Shown here one piece after another: positions 39,331 through 51,107 of a stretch of DNA of 64,000 nucleotides. The translations under genes were made by a program, and so were the position numbers. The first letter of the stretch is position 1. Each line of letters starts with the position of its first letter. The notes under the pieces were generated by a model, which had not been told where the DNA came from, ran no database searches, and saw only the letters and a list, made by a program, of their open reading frames with translations. Source of the DNA: Ananas comosus (taxonomy: Eukaryota; Streptophyta; Magnoliopsida; Poales; Bromeliaceae); contig NC_033632.1 of NCBI RefSeq assembly GCF_001540865.1, positions 10,598,334-10,662,333 of the forward strand. The letters are read 5' to 3'.

Positions 39331-39724
39331 ATTAATTTTATACATGTTTTTATAAATATAGTGAATGATAAATATATTTTTATAAAATTTAACTTTTATA
39401 TATTGTTCCTATAAAAGTTCTAATATTTTCAAATATATCCTTCTAATTTATTATCGTCAGAGAATCGTTAGAGAACCGTTTATATTTTCAATATTGTCAT
39501 TACAAATATGTTCCTCCAAAAACTATAAGAAAGATAAAAATGTAAAAAACTAACCAAAGTTAAGTATTTAACATATAGTTAATTAAGTTTTTTTGATGAA
39601 TTCTAACGACAGGAATATATTTGAAAATATCATGAATTTTATAGAGACAACATATGAAAGTTGAACTTTGTAGGATATATTTGTCATTCATTATATTTGC
39701 AAAGACTCGTATGAAATTAATCAT
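39331..39724. mobile_element. family E TIR element (copy 1)
   Basis: Ends attaattttatacatgtttt and gtatgaaattaatcatag are inverted, continuing through agtgaatgataaatatattt and its complement. Contains cgtcagagaatcgttagaga in the middle. About 394 bp, non-coding. Confidence 0.75.
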
Positions 39725-40231
39725 AGTTTCATTAGGTATGCCAGCATATTAAATATTAAAAATATATAAAAATAATATTGTAAAAAATATCACTTTTAGA
39801 TGGTGTATATATATAAAAATTAATCGAATTCTTTCACAATATATACGAGCATATCATTTTAAGAAACTTATATTAAATATTTTTTTATGCCGTATTCTCT
39901 AAACAGCTTATGGGTGAGAAATCTCAACTTTTAGACATTTACCATTTAGGCACCAAAATTTTTTTAAAAAATAACGGTGTTGGATAAAAAATCATTTTTG
40001 AGAAAAATAAGTTTGAGTCTTAGTTGGAGGCGGTGTATAGACCGGGTGCATGCAATAATTTCATCACAATCGTATATAAGCGATAAGATAATAATAAATG
40101 GCACCGAAAGACGGATAGTGATTAGCGAAAGCAGTGGCCGTAGATGCATAATGCAAGAGGTCCCATGTAAACACAAATGTGAGCGATTTTACTAAAATAC
40201 CTTTTGGATCTCTGGCTCATAACAGGAGTTA

Positions 40232-40428
40232 GGTTTCATTTGGAATTACGAAAAAATTGCGTTATGTACGATAAGAAAGTACGTTGAGTGGTTCGCATAT
40301 CGCAGTGAGTCGGTTACGATATATTTTACGATATATTTTTTTCAGTTCCATCGGAGAACGCAAAAGTATATTTCTATATACTTTATCCCAACTCTAACGT
40401 TAGTTTAATCTCAATACCAAACTAAGCC
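40232..40428. mobile_element. Tourist-like MITE (copy 1)
   Basis: 197 bp, inverted ends ggtttcatttggaatt and ataccaaactaagcc, flanked by TTA on both sides. Shares the interior gagtcggttacgatatat with the copy at 47110. Confidence 0.85.
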
Positions 40429-40710
40429 TTATGACAATATTGTTCTCGTCAAATGTTGCTGTTGCACATGATATTTTTAAGCTGTGTGCATAAACAATTA
40501 TATATATACATCAATATATTTATAATTTTTAGAAAAATATTGATATTATCAGATTTATTTTTAATATTGCCAAAATAAAAAAGTTAAATTATGACAACAC
40601 AATGTACCTGATAATATCAAATACTAGATCTGACGATATCAATTTTCTTTATGAAATGGACGTTTCGAAAGATGTATAGCAATTCTCTTATGAAAAATGT
40701 TTTACTTCTA

Positions 40711-40922
40711 TAAGTTATTAATGAATTGGTATTTATATTATAAAGGTATTTGTTTAGTTCAATAAGTTATTAATGAATTGGTATTTATATTATAAAGGTA
40801 TTTGTTTATTTCATATATTCATTTCAAAGTATCGTACAAATTTGTTATTAAATCCGACAATATAGTTCATATATTCATTTCAAAGTATCGTATAAATTTG
40901 TTATTAAATCCGACAATATAAT
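40711..40922. repeat. two adjacent tandem duplications (52 and 56 bp)
   Basis: A unit starting taagttattaatgaattggt is repeated at 40711 and 40763. Directly after it, a different unit starting tcatatattcatttcaaagt is repeated at 40811 and 40867. Copies within each pair differ at only one or two bases, so both events look recent. Confidence 0.9.
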
Positions 40923-42930
40923 ATGATTGAGAGAATAATGAAGTATTGTTGATGTGACAGTAATATAATAGTATTGTGGTTGATAACGTGACAATCAATA
41001 TCAGCAACATATCATCATGTAGTCATCTAAATTATATTGTTTGGATTTGATTGTAATAATCTAAAACATTACGAGCCGAAACTAGAAAGATTTACGTTTG
41101 AGGATTAAAATTAGTGTTGGTGTTATAATTTGAGGAGCAAAAGTGCAACTTAGTCTAAATACAATTTGTTCTATGCGTTGATATAATGTAAATTTTCATT
41201 CAGCTCCTTCAATATATATGGGTCCTCCGATAAAAGTGCGTTAGATTTACAATTATTTTGGGTGTTCAGATATTATTTTACTACATAAATATATGCTAGT
41301 GCTAATTAATTATGGGATGTTCTGAAAGTCTTCTAGGGAAAGCTTGTTTTTTTGTTTTATTTATATATAGGTTTTTTTTTGGTTCGACAGTGATATAAGT
41401 ACTTCAAAATAATATCATTTGTGACATGATTTCTTCATATATACAAACTAAGATTTATTAAATAATATGATCAATATATAAAAAGCCAATAAAAATAATA
41501 CTTATAGAAGGAAATGGCACAATGTATCCATGCACAGAAATTTTTTATGTAGGACGCTAAATAAAATCCAAACCCTAAATAATAAGCAAAGCATTTTCTT
41601 TATACTTTTTTATAACCAAAAGAAAAACAATGAGAATACAGTACTTTCAAAATCATACATCAGAAATTTATTTAAACAAAGAAAAATTCAAAAATGTAAG
41701 TCATTATTTGTATATCAAATCAGTTGTTTTTAGTATTTTATATATAGTTTACCAAGTTAATTTTGTACGCACCTTTCCTTCAACTCTTAATTACACAAAA
41801 ACTCTCTAAAGATATCAACATCAAAAATACTATTTTATACTATCATAAATACCCATGTTGACAACAAACTATTTAAAATTTAAATATAATTTCTGTTTTG
41901 CCCATCATCTATTATCAATACCTTTATAATAAATATAATTAAATATATAAATATATNAAAACTATTAATATTAATTTAGGCCAAAAAAAATAATAAATCC
42001 ACAAAGAGTATAATATACATTTATTTTTAATTAATTTTTAATTGAGATCAACATGAGATCCTAATGATATAGAATTAAAAAGCAAATTAGTGTAAAACTT
42101 TTAATCAATATGCTGGAGAACATTTTTGATATAATTCATTAAATTATAGTGGCAAAAAATATTAATAGTTTTGAAGGGATATCTAGAATATTTTATAATT
42201 TTTTACGAGTCTATGGATATATCTTTAGGATAAGATAATTTATCAAATTGATTTATTAATAAATTTTATTTTATGCATGGATAATAAATATTGCTCACTA
42301 TACTATAATAAATCCATACTTTATTACTGTGCTCAATATTTTGACTTCAATATTTTAATTTTTAACTTTCACATCTCATTATTGAACAAATAAAAGAAAT
42401 TAAAATTTGCAAATTATACTGAAGGAAAAAAAAATTCAAATAATATTCTTTGATTGTATGGAAAGATAATTTATAGTGACTTTTCAACTAAAAAAAAGTA
42501 AAAAAAAAGCAACTTAATATCAGAAAATATCTAGAAAAATTAGCATTTAAATTTTTTTAAAAAAATTTCTTAACAGTCAGGATCCGAAATGTATATTATT
42601 ATTATTGCTAGTACTACGATATGATTTGTCCATTGGCCCTAATTTTGACTCACCTGCATTAATCCTTTTATTTAGCTACATTTCCTAACCACACGAGTAG
42701 GAATTGAACCTCTCGATTTTAGAAACTATTTGATTGCACATAGTTACCATATCATTATAATTTTAATTACATACAAAGTCAAATACAATATTCAAATCAT
42801 GCATTTGAGTTAAAATGTTGTAGTTTCTGCTGTTGTTGCTGCTGCTGCGACTACTATGGTAGTTGCACAGTCGTGCTATTTAATTTCTTTTCTTTAAACT
42901 ACCAAACTCTCGCAGCTGTATAAAAATCAA
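40923..42930. other. AT-rich intergenic; no gene seen
   Basis: No exon, bounded repeat or RNA gene recognised. One N at 41957. Confidence 0.6.
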
Positions 42931-43328
42931 GGGTTAATTTCATACAATCCCTGCAAATATAGTAAATGACAAATATATTCCTACAAAATTTAATTTTTAT
43001 ATGTTGTTTCTGTAAAAGTCCTGATATTTTCAAATACGTCCCTCTGGTTTATTACCGTTAGAAAACCGTTAGAGAACTATTCATATTTTCAATTTTGTCA
43101 TCACAAATATGTCCCTTCAAAATTTATAACAGTATAATATAAGAGAAATAAAATTATCAAAAACTAACTAGGATTAAGTATTTAACCTATGATTAATTTA
43201 ATTTTTCTAACGGATTCTAACCGCAGGGATCTATTTAAAAACATCAAGACTTTTGTAAAGACAGTTGAATTTTACAGAAATATATTTATCATTCATTATA
43301 TTTATAGAGAACTGTATAAAATTAGCCC
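42931..43328. mobile_element. family E TIR element (copy 2)
   Basis: Ends gggttaatttcatacaatcc and aactgtataaaattagccc are inverted; interior matches 39331-39724 (accgttagaaaaccgttaga). Confidence 0.8.
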
Positions 43329-43366
43329 AAAAATTAAATATAATGAATGCATTGTATTTATAATTA

Positions 43367-44298
43367 GGGTTAAATGCATACAGGTCCCTGCAAACATAGT
43401 CAATTGCAGAAATATCCCTGCAAAACAGAAACTCCATAAGTTATCCCTGCAAAAGTCTAAAGTTATGCAGATATGTCCCTGCCGTTAAGGACTGTTAGAA
43501 AATTTTCATTAACCACGGTTAAAGTACTTAACCATGGTTAATTATAAGGTAAATTTACGATCCTACCCTTCTTCTTCTTCCTCATCTTCTTCTTCCCTCT
43601 TCTTCGTCACCGGCGAGGGCGGCGGCGGCAGCGACGGCGGCGACGGCGACGGCGACGGCGAACCCTCTCTCTTTCTTTTCCTCCTCCTTCCTCTCCCTCT
43701 TCCCTTTTTTCCCTTCTTCTTCCTCTCCCTCTTCCTCTTCCCTCTTCTTCATCGCCGGCGAGGGAGAAGATGCGACGGCGGCGGCGAACCCTCTCCCTCT
43801 CCCTCTTCTTCTTCCTCTCCCTCTTTCTTTTCCTCTTCCTCTGCCTCTTCCCTCTTCTTCGTCGCCGGCGAGGGTGGAGATGCGGCGGCGGCGCGCGGCG
43901 ACGAACTCTTTTCCTCTTCATCTTTCTCTTCCCTCTTCCTCGATCTCCTTCTTCCTCTTCCCTTTTTTTCTTCCTCTCATTCTTTCTCTTCCCTCTTCTT
44001 TGTCGCCGGTGAGCTCGACCCGCGCCGTCGCCGCCATCCGCTCCGGCGTCCCGAAGAGGAAGAGGAAGAGAAAGAGAGGGGGAAGATGCTTTTGGAGGGA
44101 TATATTTGTGAGGGCAAAATGGTCATTTCACATAAAACTGTTAAAAAATAAACAGTTCTCTAACAGATGTTAATCAGAGGAACATATCTGCATAAATTAG
44201 GACTTTTACAGGGACAGCTTATGGAGTTTTCGTTTTGCAGGGATATTTTCGCAATTGACTATGTTTGCAGGGACCTGTATGCATTTATAATTATACCC
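43367..44298. mobile_element. TIR element with a CT/GGC-rich interior (Pack-type candidate)
   Basis: 932 bp. Inner terminal repeats are a perfect match of at least 37 bases, starting taaatgcatacaggtccctg on the left. The sub-terminal aacagaaactccataagtta is matched in reverse on the right. The middle (about 43560-44080) holds four unequal repeats of a cttcttcgtcgccggcgagg unit with long CT runs. This opens a 205-codon low-complexity frame that I do not accept as a gene. Related at its ends to family E. Confidence 0.78.
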
Positions 44299-44663
44299 AA
44301 TTGAACGATATTTTGGGGACCACAAATCCCATCAGTAACCATCCATGGGCTGGAATGTGAAAGAATCAAAGAATGCCTTAGTTTGATGGCGAAATAGTAA
44401 AAGGGCATTTCGGTCAATTCATAAAAGAAAAAAAAGAAAAAAGCAAGTTGGTTCTGTTCCCATCACGCAACGATCGACCTGTCACGCAATGCCCCATGGG
44501 GCCCATGGTCTATTGTATGCAAAAAAAAAAAAAAAAAATTTGTTGTCTATGCGTTGTCACGCCTCTTACGCGGCATCATGTATCGCTTCATGTCTCAAAT
44601 TTAAAATCCAATTTGACACTCTCCGCCGCCCAAATGATTTGTGTATAATAGAGCTGCGCTATC

Positions 44664-45584
44664 TAGGGGTGGAAACGAGCAGATTTTGAGGTAGCTTATC
44701 TCAGCTCAAACTTGACTTGAAATTAATTTCGAGTCTAAATTTAGGCTCAAGTTTAAAAGTAATTCGAGTCGAGTTTGGGCGAGCTTAATTTCGAGTCGAG
44801 GGAGCTCGAATCCTAAATGAACTGCTTGAAATTCTTACATCATGTAATTTGTAGCTTAATTTTTATAAATATTATCTAAAAATTGATATAAAAATATATC
44901 TAATAATTCAACAAACAAAATTAATATATGAAAGATGGTATTATGATATTAAAAAACAGTAATTTAGGGGAAAAGATATGAGAAAGGGAGAGAGAGAGAG
45001 AGAGCGTAATTAGAGTAGGGTTTTGATGTTTTGGTTTTATGGACCAACAAATATGCCCAATAATCTAAACTCTATACACATATATTTAATATATATATAT
45101 AATATATCATTATATATAATTAAAATATTTATTATATATATATATATAGAGTCCAACTATGGTGCTTTTGAAAGCACCAAGCACTCGGTACTTGTAAATT
45201 TTTCGTCGTTCGATTTACTTCTTTGACCATTTTCACCCATTAGATCATATTATTCAATTAACCACCCACTCAACCCTAGAGGACCACTATCATCCTAACC
45301 GCACATCCCTTAAATCAAGAACCAAAAACCTACAGGCACCAACAACTTTATACTTTTAAAAGTATAAGAGCTTAATTCTATATTGAGTCTGACTATGCTG
45401 TTTTTAAAAGTACCAAGCACTTAGTACTTATAAGTTTTTCACAGTCAATAATACTCAAGTTCGGCTTGAAATATATTTCAAGTTTTATTCTCTATTCAAG
45501 CTCGGTTTATTTAATTTCAAGTTGAGCTCAAGTGAGCTGAATATTGAGCCGAACGCGAGCCGGCTCACTCATTTGCCAGCTCTA
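44664..45584. mobile_element. hAT-like element carrying nested MITEs
   Basis: Ends taggggtggaaacgagc and ctcatttgccagctcta are inverted; inside are the gagctcgag and cgagtcgag type repeats often seen in such elements. Flanks gcgctatc and ctgctatc share 6 of 8 bases. A gagtcc-type MITE (45149-45383) plus the head of a second (45385-45441) have inserted into it. Confidence 0.7.
45149..45441. mobile_element. gagtcc-type MITE, one full copy and one truncated copy
   Basis: Copy from gagtccaactatggtgcttt to taaaagtataagagcttaat, followed by a second start gagtctgactatgctgtttt that breaks off at 45441. Core ccacccactcaaccctagag is the family signature. Same head-to-tail arrangement as at 37315. Confidence 0.8.
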
Positions 45585-45860
45585 CTGCTATCCGTACACT
45601 CTAATTTGGGAAAGAAATTTAAAATACATCAGTTATATTGCCAATGTGGCATCACCAACCAATCAGATTGTTATCCTTAGGTTTATTCGTTCTATCGTGG
45701 TTGATAGAAAAATATTTTTGTTATACTTTTTACTTAGAAGAAGAAATATGATTAGCTGTTAATAAATGATGTGATGTGACTGATATATAATAGAATCTCT
45801 TCTAATTTGGACGGTACATCTTACACTTTTAAAATCAAACGGCTAGTATTCAAAATCAAA

Positions 45861-46040
45861 GGGTTTGGTGCTATCGAGTTTTTCATCGTTAGATTTAGCC
45901 CTTTGATTATTTTTATCCGTTAGATTATACTACTCAACCCTGAGGGGCCCACATCATCCTAACCGCACATTTATGAATCTAAAGGCCAAAAAACTAATTA
46001 CACCAATAGCTTAGTGCTATTGATAGTATTCTAGCCTATT
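45861..46040. mobile_element. gagtcc-type MITE remnant
   Basis: Contains the core ctcaaccctgaggggcccac and catcctaaccgcacat; right end gtgctattgatagtattcta intact, left end worn. It runs straight into a family B copy. Confidence 0.65.
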
Positions 46041-46508
46041 TCTTAGCTGGAATGCTATCGGTAGCAAATGGACTCCATTGCCACCTATTTATTTTCAATG
46101 ATGGAGCCTTCAAATTGACGATCGGCATCGTTGAACATGATCTATACCACTTGAAGTATCTAGAAACCAAAATTCAAATCTTTTCGACATCATTAACCTA
46201 ATAATCAAAAGATTTCAAAATTTATAATTTTAACGGTAGATATGAAACGTTTTCTTATTTAACAGTGTAAAGCCATCCAAATCAATTGAATTTTGGTCAG
46301 AAAATTCTTTAAACTATTTAGAACAATATCTATACTCTCGATCTTGATTACAAAATTCATATCATCACTTTTTAGAGAATATTCATTTTCAGCCGTTCAT
46401 TTTTACGTCACTTGATAGACAAGAGAATAATATCAAAAAAGCATGAAATTTAATTTTTAGATACTTCAAGTGGTATACATCATGTTCAACGTGTTCGCTC
46501 ATTTGGCG
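46041..46508. mobile_element. family B TIR element (copy 6), right arm lost
   Basis: Starts agctggaatgctatcggtag and follows the copy at 48383 closely, but breaks off after catgttcaacgtgttcg, so about 90 bp of the right arm is missing. Confidence 0.8.
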
Positions 46509-46814
46509 GCCTAAGTAACTCGTGATTACACGCGACGAATGATTACTTTTAGCGTGTATTAAAATCCACGCGACGTTTAGGAAACACAAATACAATGCCA
46601 CGTAGAGAGGACACGTGGCCAATGAATAATGGTTACTTGATGCTCGGGAAAAATATTAGCTTTTCAGTTTTTTGTGGTAACCAAACAATTACTTGTAGAC
46701 ACCGGATGCTTACTCCACTTAACCATCCAACATTAAAGTCCACAACAACAATAATTGGAGAACCAATATATTGGGATTTAGGATTTAGCATATTATCACA
46801 CTACCTAAAAAAAA

Positions 46815-47477
46815 GTTAATTTTATACAGTTTTCTATAAACATATCGAATAATAAATATATTTATATAAATTTCAATATTTTATATTTATTTTTGTAGAA
46901 GTCCAGTGATACTTATATTTGCTCTTTTATTATCATTAGAGCACTATTTATTTTTTAACAGAAGATAAGTAAAATAATATTTTGAACATTACAAATATGT
47001 TAATTCAAAATTTTCAACTGTTAGAACTATACAGAAATGTTCCTCCAAAAATTTTCAATAGCCATCTTCTTCCATTCTACCATCACAAATAATAGAAGGG
47101 TAGAATTAAGGCTTCGTTTGAAATTGCGGGAAGATTGCGTAACATGCGATGAGAATGTATGATGGAAAAACACCATGTTTGTTTCTCTACGTAAATTGTG
47201 TTCTGCATATCACAATGAGTCGGTTACGATATATATTTTCTATGGTCCTACCGGAGAACATAGAAGTATATCCCTATATACTTTTATTCCAACTCTATTT
47301 TATCTAATAGCGTCAGATAGGCCTCAATACCAAACAAAACCTAAGTATTTTACTTATGATTTTAACTACATTTTTCTTATGAATCCTAGCAAGGGGGGCT
47401 GATAAATATGAAAAGTTGAACTTTGAAGGAATATATTTGCTATTCGATAAGTTTACAGGAAACTGTACGCAATTAAT
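46815..47477. mobile_element. family E TIR element (copy 3) with a nested Tourist-like MITE
   Basis: Ends gttaattttatacagttttc and tacaggaaactgtacgcaat match the family E ends and are inverted. The element is interrupted at 47110-47341 by a Tourist-like MITE. Confidence 0.65.
47110..47341. mobile_element. Tourist-like MITE (copy 2)
   Basis: 232 bp with ends ggcttcgtttgaaattgcgg and cctcaataccaaacaaaacc, inverted, flanked by TAA on both sides. Interior gagtcggttacgatatat shared with 40232-40428. Confidence 0.85.
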
Positions 47478-48382
47478 TCTAAAATTTAATAATAGTATTT
47501 GGAGTTTAGTAATTAGTATAAAAAATATACTAATAATATTGTCATGTCATCAATATTTTAACTTTTTAAGATATCTTTCTAGGGTATATGTAGCAGCAGT
47601 TTTTAGTTATTTCGGAATAGTTTGAGATAAGCTATCCGCCTTGATGGAATTATGCTATCATAAGGTATAGTTCTAAAAATTATTAAGATTATAAATTAAA
47701 TTAAAATAGATTATAAAAACATAATATATTATATATTATATAGTAAATTATTTTATTATAAAAATTATTAATTGTACTATATTATCACATATTATTATAA
47801 AATATTATAAATATTACAATAAATTATATAAATTTAAAGTTTAAGAAATTTTTTTAAAAAAATAGTATTATATTTTAAACATTCTTTTATCTAATATATC
47901 TAATGTCTAATTTATAATTAAATATTAATCATATTTTATACCAAATTCAACTGTTATTTTTTATTATCATATACGATTCTATAAAATTAACCAATCGTGG
48001 TTATTCCTGAAAATAACAACATTACAAATCAAACACAATTTTACTTTTATTTCTCGCTATTTTGGAATAGTAAACTATTTCAGAAATAAAAAGAATTATC
48101 TCATACCCTATTTGAATATTGCAATAAGATATCTAATAAAGAGTTTGATTATTTTACTTAAAAAATTTTGGTTCTCAAACTATAAGGCGGATGATATTTT
48201 AGTTTCCGAATTTTAATTTATTATAATTATTTACTTAAATTTTTAGAATTATTGTTATTAAATTCTAAATAATCTAGTTTATTTGGCTAAATATTAATAT
48301 ATCTTTAATATAAAAAAATTGTAATGATATTGTGATTGACAATACGTCTACAGCTAAGATGTCACACCACTTTTATATCAAT
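47478..48382. other. AT-rich intergenic; no gene seen
   Basis: No exon or bounded repeat recognised. Confidence 0.6.
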
Positions 48383-48927
48383 AAAGTTGAGCTGGAATGC
48401 TATCGGTAGCAAACGGGCTCCATTGCCACCCATTTGTTTTCGATGTTGGAGCCTTCAAATCGATGATTGGCGCCGTTGAATATGATTTATACCACTTGAA
48501 GCATTTAGAAACCAAATTTCAAATCTTTTCAACATCATTGACCGAATGATCAAAGGGTTTCAAAATTTGCAATTTTAATGGTAGATATGAAGTGTTTTCT
48601 CGTTTATGGGTGTAAAGCTATCAAAGTCAATTGAATTTTGGTTAGAAAATTCTTTAAACTATTTAGAACAAGATTTATACTCTCGATCTTGATTACAAAA
48701 TTTCTATCATCACTTTTTAGAGAATATTCATTTTCAGCCGTTTATTTTTACGCCCACTTGATGGACAAAAAAATAATATTGAAAAAGCATAAAATTTAAT
48801 TTCTAAATACTTCAAATGGTATAGTTCATTTTCAATAGTGTCGATCGTCGATTTGAAAGCTTTATTACCGAAAACAAATGGCTAGCAACGGAGCCCGTTT
48901 GCTACCGATAGCATTCCAGCTCAACTC
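48383..48927. mobile_element. family B TIR element (copy 7, intact with 9-bp target duplication)
   Basis: 545 bp. Terminal inverted repeats of about 57 bp, left gttgagctggaatgctatcg, right cgatagcattccagctcaac. The 9-mer tatatcaat stands at 48374-48382 and 48928-48936. This is the best evidence that family B belongs to the Mutator-like superfamily. Non-coding. Confidence 0.92.
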
Positions 48928-49198
48928 TATATCAATGATACTTTAATATTTAGTTTACTAAATTAGATCGTTTGTTTTGATTGTAATAATTCAGAAGTTT
49001 GAGGAATTTATAAATAAACTAAAGTTTGAGCACCAAAATATTACACAGCTTGTAATTTTAGGACTACACACTCAATTTTAATGTGTATGATACACACATG
49101 CCCATCTAATGGATGGATTTATTTTACTAGTCACATCATGTGATAAGTGAAGATACTCCACCTATTGGATAGAATATAATAATTTCTAAAATCTATTC

Positions 49199-50047
49199 CT
49201 ATTTATTATTTCTCAAAAATCTTGCCACATGGCACATTCTCTTTGAGAAATTTGTTGGACCCTCCAAGCTGGCAGATTTTCCAAGGAGTGGAATTCCAGA
49301 ATTACCCCTCGTCTTCATTGGCGAGTTCGGAGTTGCTCGGGCGTCCGCCCAGCTTGAGGTCCAAGGTGTGGCTGACAGGGACAAAGGATAACGAGGTTGC
49401 AGGAATTCCTCCAGAGACGTTCTGTCTGTCTGTGGGATGTCCGGCGGAATCTTGTCTAGCATTGAATTTCTAGTTTTACAATGTTCAATGTCATGACCGA
49501 GGAGCCCACAGAAGAGACAGAATCGCGGCAACCTCTCGTATGCCAAGCGAATCTCCAATTCTTTCTCATTGTCCAGTCGAATTATAAGAGTCTTCTTTAG
49601 GGGGAGTCTTAGATCGGCAAGAATTCGAACCCGTACAAATGACGCTCGCATCATACGATTTGCAGCTGTAGGAATGACCTCGCCCACCCTAGACGCCAGC
49701 TTGGTTGCAACGCTTGGTGCCATCATGTCGGGAGGAAGGTCGTGGAATTGGACCCACAATGGAGTGAAAGTGAAATTATAGCAATCCACCGGAGTACATC
49801 TTCTGAATCTTTCAAGTATGATTAGTGTGCCATTATAACACCAAGGTGATGCATCCCATACTGCTTGTAGGTCTCCCTTGGATTTAAAACTCAATAGGAA
49901 AATCCCATTCTTCGCCTCACGGACTTCAAAAGGTGCTATGAATGTCCATGCACGTCGGAGCACTCCAATAAGACCTTTGCTGGATGGTATAATTTCCGGT
50001 TTCTTTTTCTTTGCTTGAATCGAACCGGTTGTTGAGTATGAGTGCAA
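49199..50047 (-). CDS. DUF4283 / CCHC zinc-knuckle protein, LINE-associated
   Basis: An uninterrupted frame of 282 residues. Residues about 25-130 look like DUF4283 (EVREAKNGIFLLSFKSKGDL, then PWCYNGTLIILERF, then PLWVQFHDLP). They are followed by a zinc knuckle C177-X2-C180-X4-H185-X4-C190. This pair is the N-terminal module of plant LINE ORF1-like proteins and of many host-encoded 'gag-like' copies. No reverse transcriptase or endonuclease sequence lies downstream; the next thing on the minus strand is a family B MITE. It is therefore a LINE fragment or a solitary copy. The frame is open with no stops, so it is recent or conserved. A decayed PTOX fragment lies about 75 bp above its start. 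Confidence 0.75.
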   Translation of the reverse strand: MHSYSTTGSIQAKKKKPEIIPSSKGLIGVLRRAWTFIAPFEVREAKNGIFLLSFKSKGDLQAVWDASPWCYNGTLIILERFRRCTPVDCYNFTFTPLWVQFHDLPPDMMAPSVATKLASRVGEVIPTAANRMMRASFVRVRILADLRLPLKKTLIIRLDNEKELEIRLAYERLPRFCLFCGLLGHDIEHCKTRNSMLDKIPPDIPQTDRTSLEEFLQPRYPLSLSATPWTSSWADARATPNSPMKTRGNSGIPLLGKSASLEGPTNFSKRMCHVARFLRNNK

Positions 50048-50119
50048 CCCTAAACCGGCTCAAATCCTCCAATTAATAATTCCACCTTTCTTTGTAAGGG
50101 TTTATTTTTGTTGATTTTA

Positions 50120-50275
50120 ACATTTGGTTTCTTGGCTAACTAGAAAGCAATAGATGGAAAAAGGAGCACTTTTGCGCAATTGTCTTCTTCAAAGATTTGC
50201 AATCAGCTTCAGGCAGTATACATCCCGAATCATCATCACAATTGTCTTCTTCAAAGATTTGCTTCATCAAAATAA
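50120..50275 (-). pseudogene. fragment of PTOX last exon and 3' UTR
   Basis: On the minus strand it reads EEDNCDDDSGCILPEADC, clearly the C-terminal tail of the PTOX gene at 56.7 kb. The 3' UTR string ccatttgttgcttttgttaa of that gene is also matched here (ccatctattgctttctagtt), followed by aagaaac in both. A 24-base unit starting caattgtcttcttcaaagat is present twice (50177 and 50239), so the tail breaks off after PEADC and repeats KSLKKT. Only the last exon end and UTR are present. It is a truncated copy that cannot make an oxidase. Confidence 0.8.
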
Positions 50276-50673
50276 ATTTGATAAAGCAGTAGTAATTAAA
50301 ATTTTTTTCTAAGTTTGCTATTTTTTTTAATATAAAAAGGTTTAGGAGCAAACTGGAAAAATCAGATAATGAGATAATAATTAGAACAAAATTATAAAGT
50401 GTTCACATTATGGAGAATCCGTAGATATTAATTGATGTAAATCCGGGACATGCAACGGTATAGATTGCTAGGATTCTATAACGAAACGTCTAATCAAGTT
50501 TTAATCATAAATTCGTTTTCACAACAAAACCTAATACAATTACTAACAAGAAAAAAATCAAATAGAAAATACAGGTGGAGCCTAATTGACATGGCCGAAA
50601 AAAGGCTATGCCGTGCTGTATCGTGCCGGACAGCCAGTTGGCCATTACATGGCCCAACATGAGTTACTTTAAA
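50276..50673. other. intergenic; no gene seen
   Basis: AT-rich. A short GC-richer part near 50585-50650 (catgccgt-like and ggccattac) may belong to a larger element ending near 51225. Confidence 0.4.
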
Positions 50674-51107
50674 TGTGGGGATGTGTACATATGTCCAAAA
50701 TTTTATTTAAATACGAATCCGAACAGGATGGATTTGTTCGATTTTAAACAGATATGGTTTCGAATACAAGTATAAAAAATAAAATTTCGACAGAGATGAA
50801 TTTGGATATGAATTTTGTCCCTGCCCAACTTGAACCCAAATTGATTTTTCAATACATATTATGTATAAATGTTTGATGTTATATTTGAATTTGCATTCTA
50901 AAAATTTAGTATTTTTAACATAATATATTTTGAAATATGATAAAGAGAAATAATTGTTTCGAGTTTCGATTTTTGAGTTTGGGTTCGGATTTCGGGGTTT
51001 TTGGTCGGATTTGAATTTGGATATGAATATTCAAAATCCGTCGTGTTTGGATTCATGTTCAGGTTTTGAAAAATCTGTCCCGAATCCGATCAGTTGACAT
51101 CCCTACT
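50674..51107. mobile_element. hAT-like MITE candidate
   Basis: Left end tggggatgtgtacatatgtc and right end gatcagttgacatccc approximately inverted; repeated tttcg-atccgaa type subterminal segments. No certain target duplication. Confidence 0.5.

Noticed and set aside
43534..44151. A 205-codon Ser/Phe/Leu-rich frame
   Set aside because: Low-complexity translation of CT and GGC repeats inside a TIR element; no domain and many similar frames on both strands.
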